A stretch of 64,000 bases of DNA from Actinopolymorpha cephalotaxi (GTDB lineage: Bacteria > Actinomycetota > Actinomycetes > Propionibacteriales > Actinopolymorphaceae), in contig NZ_JACBZA010000001.1 of assembly GCF_013408535.1 (NCBI RefSeq), positions 682,001-746,000 on the forward strand, read 5' to 3'. The notes under the pieces are model-generated. The model had not been told where the DNA came from. It was given only the letters and a program-made list of their open reading frames with translations, and searched no databases. A program made the position numbers and the translations under genes. The stretch's first letter is position 1. Every line of letters starts with the position of its first letter. This document shows positions 32,999-41,508 of the stretch, piece after piece.

Positions 32999-34620
32999 CA
33001 ACCAGGACCACCGCGACTGCATCGGCTGCCGGCCGGGCCGATGGGCTGGCGGCCGGCTTCGACACTCTCGCCCGGCTGCTCGCGCTCACCCTCGGCCCGG
33101 GCCGGGGCGTGGTGCTCAACGACGCCGGCGGCGGGACCGCCGAGGGCCTGGCCGATGCGGCGACCATCGCGCGCCGGGTCACCGCCCTGCCCGAACGCGG
33201 TGCGAACGCGGGCGCCGCGGTGCTGCGTGAGGCGGTACGCACGGTGGTCGCCCGGCACGGCGACGGCGGCGCCACCACCGCGGTGCTGACCGCGGCGATC
33301 GTCCGGCACGCGCGCCGGATGGTGGCCGCCGGCGCCAACCCGGTGCTGGTCCGGGACGGGATCACGGCCGCGGTCCGGTGCGCCGCCGACGAGCTGAAGG
33401 GCCAGGCGAGTCCGGTCACCGGGCGGGACGACCTGGCCGGGCTGGTCGCGGCGGCCGGCGGTGACCGGGCGCTGGCTGCGTCGGTCGGGGAACTGCTGGA
33501 CGTGCTGGGCCCCGACGGGGCGGTCGTGGTGGAGGAGTCCGTACGTACCGGCGTGACGCACGACTACGTGGACGGCAGCCGGTGGCCCGCTCGCCCGGCC
33601 GGGCCCGAGCTGCTGTCCGGCGGTGGCGCGTTCGGCGGTTCGCACACCGAGCTGACCCTGGCCGACCCGGCGGTAGTGGTCGCGGACGTCGTACTCGACG
33701 ACCCGGCGCAGGTCGTCCCGATCCTGGAGGCGGTGCGTGCGCTGCCCGGCCGGCCGCCGCTGCTGCTGGTGGCCCGGGACGTGACCGGCGGCGCAGCCAC
33801 GACGTGCCTGCTGAACGACCGCCGCGGGCTGGTGGTGACCGCGCCGGTCGTCCTCACCACGGCCGGCGTCCGGCAGGGTGAGGACCTCGCCGACCTGGCG
33901 CTGCTGACCGGTGCCACCGTGCTGTCGCCGGAGTCCGGCCGCCCGCCCGAGCGGTTCGTCCCGGCGTACGCCGGCCGGTCGCGGCGCGCCGTCGTGCGGT
34001 CCGGTCAGCTGTCCGTCGCCGGCGGTGCCGGCGACCGGGGCACGCTCGTCGAACTGGCCGCTCGGCTGCGGACCCGGGCCTGGGAGCTCGGCGACGGCGC
34101 GGAGGCGACCACGCGTACCGCCGACCGGATGTGGCTGCGTCAGGCGCGTCTGCTCGGCCGGGTCGGTGCGGTCAAGGTGGGTGCGGACACCGAGGCCGAA
34201 CGCGAGGACCGGCTGCGGACCGCCCGCCGGGCCGTGCGGCTCGCCCGGACCGCGCTGCGGGACGGTGTGGTGGCCGGCGGCGGGGTGGCCTATCTGGACT
34301 GCGTTGATGCCGTACGCACGGCGCGGGCGCACTGCACCGACTCCGACCGTGCCGCCGGCATGGACGCGGTGGCGGCCGCCCTGGAGACGCCGTTCCTGCG
34401 GATGGTCGCCAACGCCGGCCGCCGCGAACCCCGGGTGGCACTGGCCGCGGTTCGCGCGCTCGGGCCCGGCCACGGGATCGACGTACTGACCGATCGGTGC
34501 CTGCCGATGCGAGCGGCCGGGGTGCTCGACGTCGCGGGCGTGGCCGTCGCCGCATTGGAGGCGGCCGGCGCCACCGCCGGTGTCCTGGTGTCGGCATCGG
34601 TGGTGAGCGGCCGTGGGTGA
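32995..34620 (+). CDS. Divergent GroEL-like (cpn60) protein in a transport operon
   Basis: A 541-residue homologue of GroEL spanning the whole chaperonin length. Recognisable blocks: LARLLALTLGPGRGVVLND at the N-terminus, GDGGATTAVL (GroEL has GDGTTTATVL) with Asp90 matching D87, Asp54 matching D52, and VAGGGVAYLD near 427. A gapless hand alignment from KVGADTEAE to AGGG puts Arg412 at GroEL D398, the aspartate needed for ATP hydrolysis. The apical KAPGFGDRRK motif and the GGM tail are also absent. It is unlikely to be the housekeeping chaperonin. It may be a scaffold or a slow ATP-binding chaperone for operon products. It overlaps both neighbours. Confidence 0.88.
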   Translation: MTTRTTATASAAGRADGLAAGFDTLARLLALTLGPGRGVVLNDAGGGTAEGLADAATIARRVTALPERGANAGAAVLREAVRTVVARHGDGGATTAVLTAAIVRHARRMVAAGANPVLVRDGITAAVRCAADELKGQASPVTGRDDLAGLVAAAGGDRALAASVGELLDVLGPDGAVVVEESVRTGVTHDYVDGSRWPARPAGPELLSGGGAFGGSHTELTLADPAVVVADVVLDDPAQVVPILEAVRALPGRPPLLLVARDVTGGAATTCLLNDRRGLVVTAPVVLTTAGVRQGEDLADLALLTGATVLSPESGRPPERFVPAYAGRSRRAVVRSGQLSVAGGAGDRGTLVELAARLRTRAWELGDGAEATTRTADRMWLRQARLLGRVGAVKVGADTEAEREDRLRTARRAVRLARTALRDGVVAGGGVAYLDCVDAVRTARAHCTDSDRAAGMDAVAAALETPFLRMVANAGRREPRVALAAVRALGPGHGIDVLTDRCLPMRAAGVLDVAGVAVAALEAAGATAGVLVSASVVSGRG

Positions 34621-36523
34621 ACCGGCGAGCCCGATCCTGTCCGCCGCGGCGGGTCCCCGGCCGGGAGAACTGTGGCTGGGCGGGGTCGGCGGGGTGGTGT
34701 CCACCGGCACGTCCGGCGAGGCCGGCGCGTCCGGCGCGTCCGGCGGCGCGGCGGCCGGGGTGAACGGTCCGCTGACCTGCGTGGCCGCGCTCGGGACCGT
34801 GGCGGGCCGGCTGCTCGCCGGTGGCGCTGAGGGGATCGCGCGCCGCGGCGCCGGCGGCTGGGACCTCGCCCAGGTGCAGGGGAGCGGCGCCCCCGTGGTG
34901 GCATTCCTCGACGTACGGATGCCCGGAGCTGATGTGGATCCGGCGGGCCCCGGTGAGAGCCGTGAGGACCGCGAGGATCACGACGGCGACGTCGTCCTCG
35001 CGGCCACGCTCGGGGACGGCGTACTCCGCAGCGCCGACGGTGGGCGTACGTGGGAGCCGGTGTTCGGGCTGGCCGACATCGAGGTCACCGCGCTGGCCCG
35101 CACGCCCTGCGGGCGGCTGCTCGCGGGTACGCCGGAGGGCGTCTTCGCCAGCGAGAACGCCGGCCGGGCCTGGCGACCGGCCGGGCACGATCCGGGGCAC
35201 GATCTGCCGGGTTCGGACGAGCAGGTGGCGGCGTTCGCGGTGGCGGCGTTCGCGGTGGCCGCGGACGGCACGGTCGTCGCCGGACTGGAGTCCGGCGACC
35301 TGTGGGGCTCCGCCGACGACGGGCGGACCTGGGCGCCGATCGGCTCGCTCCCGGCGCCGGTCACCGCGCTGGTCGCGACCTCGGCCGGAACCCTGCTCGC
35401 GGGTACGTCCGGCGCGGGGGTGTGGCGGTCCGCCGGTGGCGCCGGCTGGTACGAGACGGCACCGGAGAAGCCGGCAGGGACGGTGTACTGCCTGCTGGCC
35501 GACGGCACGACGACGTACGCCGGCACCGACACCGGCCTGCTGGTCAGCCGCGACGACGGCCGCACCTGGTCCGAGGTCGGCGTGCCCTCCACCGCCGACC
35601 TGGACCGGATGGTCTGGTGGGACGACCGGCCGCTGCTCGCCGGGCCCCGGTCGGGGATCGTCCGTCCGGCCGCCGCGCCGAACGAGTGGCAGTCGCTGCC
35701 GGGAGTGCCGTTTCCCCTGCTGGGGCTGGGAGTCGCGCCCGACGGTGCGCTGCTGGCGTCCGGGCCGGACGGGCTGTTCCGGCGGACGCCGGCCGACGCC
35801 GACTGGACCCCGGTGGTGGAGGGGAGTGTCGGGGAGGTCGGCCGGTTGGCGTTCGCCGCGGACGGGCGCGGCTGGGCGGCGCCGGCCCGGCACGGTGACA
35901 CGCTGCTGCACAGTGCCGACGCCGGGCGTACCTGGAGCCGGCACCCGGCGCCGTTCGGCACCTTCCCGCTCGCCGCGCTGGGCTGGGCCGGGCAGGATGC
36001 ACTCGTGGCGGCGACGTTCGACCACCGGCGCAATCTCGTGACCGTCTTCGACTCCGGCGACGGCGGCCGGACCTGGCGAACGCAGCTCACCGCCGAGACG
36101 GCGTGGCCGGACGTGCACGTCGCCCGCGCCGGCGCCGACGGCCCGGCCGTGCTCGGCATCGGGCGGCTGGTGCTCCGCCGCGATGGCGACGGCGGCTGGG
36201 AACACCTGGCGACCTTCGAGACAGGCGTACGGGCGATGACCGGTACGCCAACCGGCCTGGCCGTCCTCACCGGGGACGGACTCTGGTCGTACGACCTGCC
36301 GACCAGCACCGGCTCGGGGTCCGGCCCGGCACCCGGCCCGGGCACCAGCCGAGTGACCGGCACCGACGGTACCGATGGCACCGACGACACCGGCTGGCGC
36401 CGCGTCGAGGACGCCCCGGACCCGGCGTCGGCGTACGACCTTGCCGGCCGCGGCGACGAGCTCCTCGTCCTGCTCGCGGGCGGCGGCGTGTGGACCTCGA
36501 TTCCGACGAGGAGGGGACGATGA
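34613..36523 (+). CDS. Asp-box beta-propeller protein, no signal peptide
   Basis: A 636-residue repeat protein. At least six Asp-box/BNR units are visible: SADGGRTW, SENAGRAW, SADDGRTW, SRDDGRTW, SADAGRTW and SGDGGRTW, spaced 45-150 residues apart, as in sialidase, sortilin and YCF48-type propellers. LLAGT-like strands recur between them. No signal peptide or membrane helix is seen, so it is probably cytoplasmic, unusual for this fold. Sialidase catalytic arginines were not identified. The GTG at 34613 overlaps the GroEL-like stop by 8 bp. The stop overlaps the solute-binding protein gene in an ATGA. Role unknown; a protein-interaction platform is a guess. Confidence 0.8.
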   Translation: MGEPASPILSAAAGPRPGELWLGGVGGVVSTGTSGEAGASGASGGAAAGVNGPLTCVAALGTVAGRLLAGGAEGIARRGAGGWDLAQVQGSGAPVVAFLDVRMPGADVDPAGPGESREDREDHDGDVVLAATLGDGVLRSADGGRTWEPVFGLADIEVTALARTPCGRLLAGTPEGVFASENAGRAWRPAGHDPGHDLPGSDEQVAAFAVAAFAVAADGTVVAGLESGDLWGSADDGRTWAPIGSLPAPVTALVATSAGTLLAGTSGAGVWRSAGGAGWYETAPEKPAGTVYCLLADGTTTYAGTDTGLLVSRDDGRTWSEVGVPSTADLDRMVWWDDRPLLAGPRSGIVRPAAAPNEWQSLPGVPFPLLGLGVAPDGALLASGPDGLFRRTPADADWTPVVEGSVGEVGRLAFAADGRGWAAPARHGDTLLHSADAGRTWSRHPAPFGTFPLAALGWAGQDALVAATFDHRRNLVTVFDSGDGGRTWRTQLTAETAWPDVHVARAGADGPAVLGIGRLVLRRDGDGGWEHLATFETGVRAMTGTPTGLAVLTGDGLWSYDLPTSTGSGSGPAPGPGTSRVTGTDGTDGTDDTGWRRVEDAPDPASAYDLAGRGDELLVLLAGGGVWTSIPTRRGR

Positions 36524-38199
36524 ACACCGATCCCGCAAGTCCGAGAACGCCCGCGCCGCAAGGATCCGCGGCTGCGCCCACCCGACGGCAGATGCTGTCC
36601 CTGATGGCGTCGGGGACCTTCCTCGCCGCCGGCGGCGGGCTACTGAGCTCGTGCGCGCGCCGGGGTGCCAGCACCGACGGCCATGTCGTACTGAAGACGT
36701 CGGGCGGCTGGCCGTGGGGCCCGATGCCGACGAAGAAGGAACAGAAGGCCAACCCGGGAACGAAGTCCTACGCGGACGTGCTCGGCGCCTGGATGGACAA
36801 GAACCCCGGCGTCACGATCCAGGACGTCAAGCTGGACGTGTGGAACCAGCAGACGCTGTCCACCGCGATCACCGGCGGCACCGCGCCCTCGATGTTCCCC
36901 GGTGACGTGCTCGGCGGCTGGAACCGCCAGGCGGTGCGCGCGGCGATGGCGCAGGGGCTGTCGGCCGACGTGACCGAGCATCTGAAGGCGCACGACATCG
37001 TCGGCAAGCTGGAGACCTACGTCAAGCCCATCTGGGAGAAGTGGCAGGTCGACGGGAAGTTCTACGCCGCGCCGTGGATCTACAACGTCGGGACCGGCCT
37101 GCACTACCGCGTCGACCTGGTTCGCGAACTGGGGCTGAAGGAACCGACGCCGGACTGGACCTGGGACGACGTACGCACCCTCGCCAAGGGCCTCACCGAG
37201 GGCAAGCGCAAGGGAATCGTCCTGCAGGGCTGGGGCCTGAACATGCGGATGAGCGCGGACGGGATGGACTTCCACGGCAAGCTGCCCGCACCGTCGACGA
37301 ACTGGAACTGGCGCTGGGACTACCTGTCCGGCGCGGACCGCTGGGTGCCGCTCATCCAGGGCATGCGGGACATGGTCTACAAGGACAAGAGCGTGCTCGC
37401 CGACGTGAGCATGGGCGACGGCGACACGCTGGCGGCGTTCGTCCGCGGCGACGCCGCGATCCACAACAACACGGTGATCTTCTTCGCCAACACGCCGGGC
37501 AGTGACACCGCACCGGCCGACCTGGCCGCCCGGCTGAAGAAGCCGATGGAGGACGTCGTGGGGTGGATGACCCAGCCGGTAGGCCTGAACGGGCGTACCG
37601 GCACCACCCAGGGACAGGTGGACCTGGTCGGCTTCTCACCCGACATGGACGACCTCGCCCTGGACAAGGCGATCAGCCTGCACGCGTGGATGAAGGGACC
37701 GGGCTGGGTCGAGCAGAAGAAGGCGACGTACGCGGCCACCAAGGATGCCAAGCGGGTCTTCGACGGGGCCGACTTCATGCCGTTGTTCGCCGGGCTGCTG
37801 GAGCAGATGCCGGTCACTCCCGACGACGCGTGGGGCAAGCCGTTCATGGATCAGGTGCGCCGGGCGTCGAAGATCCCGCTGGTGCCGAACGAGGCGTTCT
37901 ACTTCCCTGCGGAGCTCAGCCCCGGGCCGACCGGGACCGCCCGCGACGACATGACGTCGCGGTGGGCGAACGAACGCGGCACCCTCGACCTGCGCGGCGA
38001 CCTGGCGAAGATGCAGGCGACGATGAACGCGCAGGCGGGGAGCTTCTCCTCCAGCACCTCCGACCCGGACTTCGTCAAGGCTGCCCGGGAGTACTTCGGC
38101 GCGCACGACACCTACTGGCGGGACAACGCACCGGACTACCACCGCGACGTCTTCTCGCCGTGGTACCAGAACTCCGTCCTGCCGGCCCTGAAGGGATGA
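36520..38199 (+). CDS. Tat lipoprotein solute-binding protein of sugar ABC transporter
   Basis: A 559-residue family-1-like extracellular solute-binding protein. The N-terminus carries TRRQMLSLMASGTFLAAGGG followed by LLSSC, a twin-arginine signal ending in a lipobox cysteine near residue 45. The mature part has features of carbohydrate binders: FPGDVLGGWNRQAV, YAAPWIYNVGTGLHYR and aromatic-rich WNWRWDYLSGADRW. It should capture substrate outside the cell for the MalF/MalG-like permeases encoded next. At 559 residues it is longer than the usual 400-450, suggesting an oligosaccharide-type site; this is inference. Confidence 0.92.
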   Translation: MNTDPASPRTPAPQGSAAAPTRRQMLSLMASGTFLAAGGGLLSSCARRGASTDGHVVLKTSGGWPWGPMPTKKEQKANPGTKSYADVLGAWMDKNPGVTIQDVKLDVWNQQTLSTAITGGTAPSMFPGDVLGGWNRQAVRAAMAQGLSADVTEHLKAHDIVGKLETYVKPIWEKWQVDGKFYAAPWIYNVGTGLHYRVDLVRELGLKEPTPDWTWDDVRTLAKGLTEGKRKGIVLQGWGLNMRMSADGMDFHGKLPAPSTNWNWRWDYLSGADRWVPLIQGMRDMVYKDKSVLADVSMGDGDTLAAFVRGDAAIHNNTVIFFANTPGSDTAPADLAARLKKPMEDVVGWMTQPVGLNGRTGTTQGQVDLVGFSPDMDDLALDKAISLHAWMKGPGWVEQKKATYAATKDAKRVFDGADFMPLFAGLLEQMPVTPDDAWGKPFMDQVRRASKIPLVPNEAFYFPAELSPGPTGTARDDMTSRWANERGTLDLRGDLAKMQATMNAQAGSFSSSTSDPDFVKAAREYFGAHDTYWRDNAPDYHRDVFSPWYQNSVLPALKG

Positions 38200-38208
38200 G
38201 CGGCACCG

Positions 38209-39246
38209 ATGACTGGTGAACGAGTGATTCCCGGGGCCGCGGGCTCCGGCCAGAACTCCGGCGACGACCGGAACTCTCCAGGTACGCGGGGCGCGGCGCC
38301 GACCGCGGCGCCGACCGCGGTGACCGAACCTCCCGGCACCGCGACTTCCCAAGCCACGCAGGGAAAGAGCACCGTGGCGGCGCCCAGGCTGAGCCGCCGG
38401 CGCCGGCTGGAGGGTGCGCTGTTCGTCGCGCCGGCGTTCCTCTTCCAGCTGTCGTGGGGGTGGTACCCCCTGTTGATGGCGTTCGTCATCAGCTTCACCA
38501 ACGCCCGCTTCCGCGGCCCGGTGGAGTTCACCGGGCTGACCAGCTACCTGCGGATGTGGCGGGACCCGCTGGTCGGCGAGGCGTTCAAGGTCACCGCGAT
38601 CTACACGGTGCTGAGCCTCGGGCTGACGTTCATGATCCCGGTGGTGGTGGCGATCCTGCTGATGGAGATGCCGCGCCGGCACATCCGCTGGATGATGCTG
38701 CTGTGGTTCCTGCCGTTGTCGGGAATCGCCAGCACGCTGTTGTTCCGGTACATGTTCAACGCGCAGTACGGCCTGTTCCAGTGGGTGGCCACCGAGGTCC
38801 TGCACCTGTCGCCGCAGCCGTTCCTCAACAGCGGCAACCAGGTGCTGTTCTGGCTGGTCTTCCCCGGCATCCTGTTCTTCGGGCCCGGGCTGATCTACAT
38901 GGCAACCCTGCAGGGGATTCCGGCCTCCTACTACGAGGCGGCCGAGATCGAGGGCGCGGGCTTCTGGCGCAAGATCTGGACCATCTCGCTGCCCCGGCTG
39001 CGACCCGTCATCTCGATGTTGCTGATCTTCGCGGTGATCGGATCCTCACAGGCGTTCGAGTTTCCGCTGATCATGACCGGCGGCGGGCCGGGCGGTGCCA
39101 GCCGCACCGTCGTCATGTATCTCTACGAGCTCATGCGCAGCCTGCGCTACGCCGACGCGACCGCACTCGGCGTCTTCCTCTTCGTGGTGACGATGGTGCT
39201 GGTCGTCATCCAGCGCAGGTTCTTCCGCGAGGACCCCGACCAGTAG
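38209..39246 (+). CDS. Sugar ABC transporter permease (MalF-like)
   Basis: A 345-residue inner-membrane permease. After a hydrophilic Ala/Thr/Gly-rich N-terminal tail of about 60 residues come six or so helices, beginning LEGALFVAPAFLFQLSWGW. The EAA loop that docks with the ATPase reads YYEAAEIEGAGFWRKIWTI (about 240-258). The long polar tail is not needed for the fold and may be cytoplasmic. It starts 10 bp after the solute-binding protein gene. Confidence 0.93.
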   Translation: MTGERVIPGAAGSGQNSGDDRNSPGTRGAAPTAAPTAVTEPPGTATSQATQGKSTVAAPRLSRRRRLEGALFVAPAFLFQLSWGWYPLLMAFVISFTNARFRGPVEFTGLTSYLRMWRDPLVGEAFKVTAIYTVLSLGLTFMIPVVVAILLMEMPRRHIRWMMLLWFLPLSGIASTLLFRYMFNAQYGLFQWVATEVLHLSPQPFLNSGNQVLFWLVFPGILFFGPGLIYMATLQGIPASYYEAAEIEGAGFWRKIWTISLPRLRPVISMLLIFAVIGSSQAFEFPLIMTGGGPGGASRTVVMYLYELMRSLRYADATALGVFLFVVTMVLVVIQRRFFREDPDQ

Positions 39247-39282
39247 GCCACGGACCAGTAGAACGGTAGGAGGACCGAAGAC

Positions 39283-40308
39283 ATGCTCTTCCCACGCGTG
39301 GGGCGTAAGCAGCCGATGCTGCGGATCGCCTGGTGGCTGGTCGTGGCGTTCCTGTGCCTCGGCATCACCCTGCACCTGTTTCCCTTCTATTTCATGGCGA
39401 TCACGTCGTTCAAGTCCGGCCAGGAGGTGCTGCAGTTCCCGCCGACCTGGTGGCCGCACGACGGGACCCTGGCCGGCTGGCGGCTGGTGGTGAGCCTGGT
39501 CCAGGGCAGCAACACCGCCGCGACGACCCTGATGGACGGGCCGTTCTGGCAGTTCTTCCTGAACTCGGTGAACATCACCTTCTGGGTGCTGGTGCTCGGC
39601 ATTCCGATCACCTCGCTGGCGGCGTACGCCAACTCCAAGTTGCAGACGGGTCCCCTTGCCCGCTGGTCGTTCCTGTTCTTCATCGGCACGCTGATGATGC
39701 CGGCGGCGCTCACCCTGATCCCCAACTACCTGCTGACCCGCAACTTCCCGTTCGCCCTTCCGGACGCGCCGTCGTTCTTCGGCAGCGACACCCTCGTCTG
39801 GCCCAACGTCCGGATCTGGGACACCCACTGGGCGGTGATCCTGCCGATCGTGTTCCAGGCATTCAACTTCCTTCTTTTCAAGGGGTTCTTCGACACGATC
39901 CCGAACTCCGTGATCCAGGCGGCCCGAGTGGACGGCGGTTCGGAGTTCAACATCTTCCGCCGGATCGTGCTGCCGATGAGTGTGCCGGTGTACGCCGTGG
40001 CGATCTGGGGTGCGTTCAGCGGCGCCTGGGACCAGTTCCTGTGGCCGCTGGTGGTGTTGCAGAGTCCGGACAAGATGCCGGCCTCGGTGGAGATCTACAA
40101 CCTGTTGCAGAAGTTCACCCAGGCGGGCGCGACGGACGCCAACCAGGCCAGCGCGGCGGCCCAGCAGATGCAGCAGATCCTGTCCGCCGGCATGTCGTGG
40201 AACGGCCTGATGGTGCTCGGCATCCTGCAGTCGCTGCCGGTGTTCATCGCGTTCATCGTCTGCCGTGAGTACCTGCTGCGCGGCATCCGCCTGCGCGGCC
40301 TGAAGTGA
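39283..40308 (+). CDS. Sugar ABC transporter permease (MalG-like)
   Basis: A 341-residue permease with six helices and a large extracytoplasmic loop containing LVQGSNTAATTLMDGPFWQF. The EAA-type loop is FDTIPNSVIQAARVDGG (about 205-221). It ends CREYLLRGIRLRGLK, typical of MalG-type subunits. The ATG at 39283 follows GTAGGAGG. It pairs with the preceding MalF-like subunit. The next gene, an ATPase, begins 10 bp later. Confidence 0.93.
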   Translation: MLFPRVGRKQPMLRIAWWLVVAFLCLGITLHLFPFYFMAITSFKSGQEVLQFPPTWWPHDGTLAGWRLVVSLVQGSNTAATTLMDGPFWQFFLNSVNITFWVLVLGIPITSLAAYANSKLQTGPLARWSFLFFIGTLMMPAALTLIPNYLLTRNFPFALPDAPSFFGSDTLVWPNVRIWDTHWAVILPIVFQAFNFLLFKGFFDTIPNSVIQAARVDGGSEFNIFRRIVLPMSVPVYAVAIWGAFSGAWDQFLWPLVVLQSPDKMPASVEIYNLLQKFTQAGATDANQASAAAQQMQQILSAGMSWNGLMVLGILQSLPVFIAFIVCREYLLRGIRLRGLK

Positions 40309-40317
40309 GGATGGCCG

Positions 40318-41436
40318 ATGGCGTCGATCGAGATCGAGCAGGTACGCAAGCGCTACCAGGCCGAGCAGGTGGTCGACCCGCACGGCGGGGGCCGGCCGGC
40401 CCTGGACGGGGTGAGCCTGTCCCTCGCCGAGGGTGAGACGGTCAGCGTGGTGGGCTCGTCCGGCTGTGGCAAGTCCACCCTGCTCAAGGTGGTCGCGGGG
40501 CTCGAGTACCCCGAGTCCGGCCGCGTCCTCTACAACGGCCAGGACGTCACCTACGTACGCCCGCAGGAACGCGGTGTGGGCATGGTGTTCCAGGACTACG
40601 CGCTCTACCCGTCGATGAAGGGGAAGGGCAACCTGGCCTACTACTTCGAGGTGCACGACCGCACCGAGGAGGAGGCCGAGCAGCGCACCCGGGAGACCGC
40701 CGAGCGGATGGGGATCGGCTTCGAGCAGTTGCTCGGCCGGGTGCCCGACACCCTGTCCGGCGGCGAGCAGCAGCGGGTGGCGATCGGGCGGTGCATCGTC
40801 CGGGAACCCCAGCTGTTCCTGATGGACGAGCCGATCTCCAACCTGGACGCCAAGCTGCGCGAACGCACCCGGGTGGAGATCCGCAAACTGCTGCGGAAGT
40901 TCGCGATCACCACGTTGTACGTCACCCACGACCAGCAGGAGGCCATCTTCATGGGCGACCGGATCGCGGTGATGCGCGACGGCCGGATCGAGCAGGTCGG
41001 CACGTTCGACGAGCTGTACTCCACCCCGGCCAACCTGTTCGTGGCGACGTTCGTCGGCGCCCCGCCGATGGCGGTGATCCCGGCGGCGATCGACGCGGGC
41101 CGGGTCACCGTGCCCGGAGGCGCCTGGCAGCTGCCGGACAATCTCGCCGGGTCGTTGCCGACCGGGCCGGTGCGGGTCGGCGTACGCCCGGAGGGGTGGC
41201 TGCTGGACACCGCCGACGGCGCGCCGCTGCGGGTGCGGCACCGCGAGCGGATCCCCACCGAGCGGGCGAGTTTCCTGTACGGCCGGCTGGGCGAGGCCAA
41301 CGTCGCGGTGACCGCGCCCGTCGACTACCCCGACCGGTCCGAGGTGGCGATCACCCCGGACTGGGAGCGGGCGTACGTGTTCGCCGCCGACGGAGAGGAG
41401 CCGCACCATGTCCCCGGGGTACTCGAACTGTTCTGA
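40318..41436 (+). CDS. MalK/UgpC-type ABC transporter ATPase (second of three)
   Basis: A 372-residue sugar-importer ATPase. Walker A GSSGCGKST, signature LSGGEQQR, Walker B LFLMDEPISNLD and switch HDQQEA are all intact. The C-terminal TOBE-like domain (about 240-372) contains GVRPEGWLLD. It lies directly after the two permeases. It differs clearly in sequence from the first and third copies, so the three are not recent duplicates. It is perhaps half of a heterodimeric motor with the next gene. Confidence 0.93.
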   Translation: MASIEIEQVRKRYQAEQVVDPHGGGRPALDGVSLSLAEGETVSVVGSSGCGKSTLLKVVAGLEYPESGRVLYNGQDVTYVRPQERGVGMVFQDYALYPSMKGKGNLAYYFEVHDRTEEEAEQRTRETAERMGIGFEQLLGRVPDTLSGGEQQRVAIGRCIVREPQLFLMDEPISNLDAKLRERTRVEIRKLLRKFAITTLYVTHDQQEAIFMGDRIAVMRDGRIEQVGTFDELYSTPANLFVATFVGAPPMAVIPAAIDAGRVTVPGGAWQLPDNLAGSLPTGPVRVGVRPEGWLLDTADGAPLRVRHRERIPTERASFLYGRLGEANVAVTAPVDYPDRSEVAITPDWERAYVFAADGEEPHHVPGVLELF

Positions 41437-41446
41437 GACGGCACCT

Positions 41447-41497
41447 GAACGACCGGAACCAGAACGGCCGGAACGACCAGAACGACCGGAACGAGGA
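41447..41497. repeat. Short GAACGACCG-type repeats in the leader of the third ATPase
   Basis: 9-bp units around GAACGACCG recur at 41447, 41471, 41480 and 41489 with an interrupted copy between. They fill the gap between the second and third ATPases and merge into the ribosome site ACGAGGAGG. Confidence 0.8.
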
Positions 41498-41508
41498 GGG
41501 CCGGCACG

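Noticed and set aside
32995-34620. Housekeeping GroEL
   Set aside because: Loss of the D398 equivalent, the apical KAPGF motif and the GGM tail, together with its operon context, argue against it.
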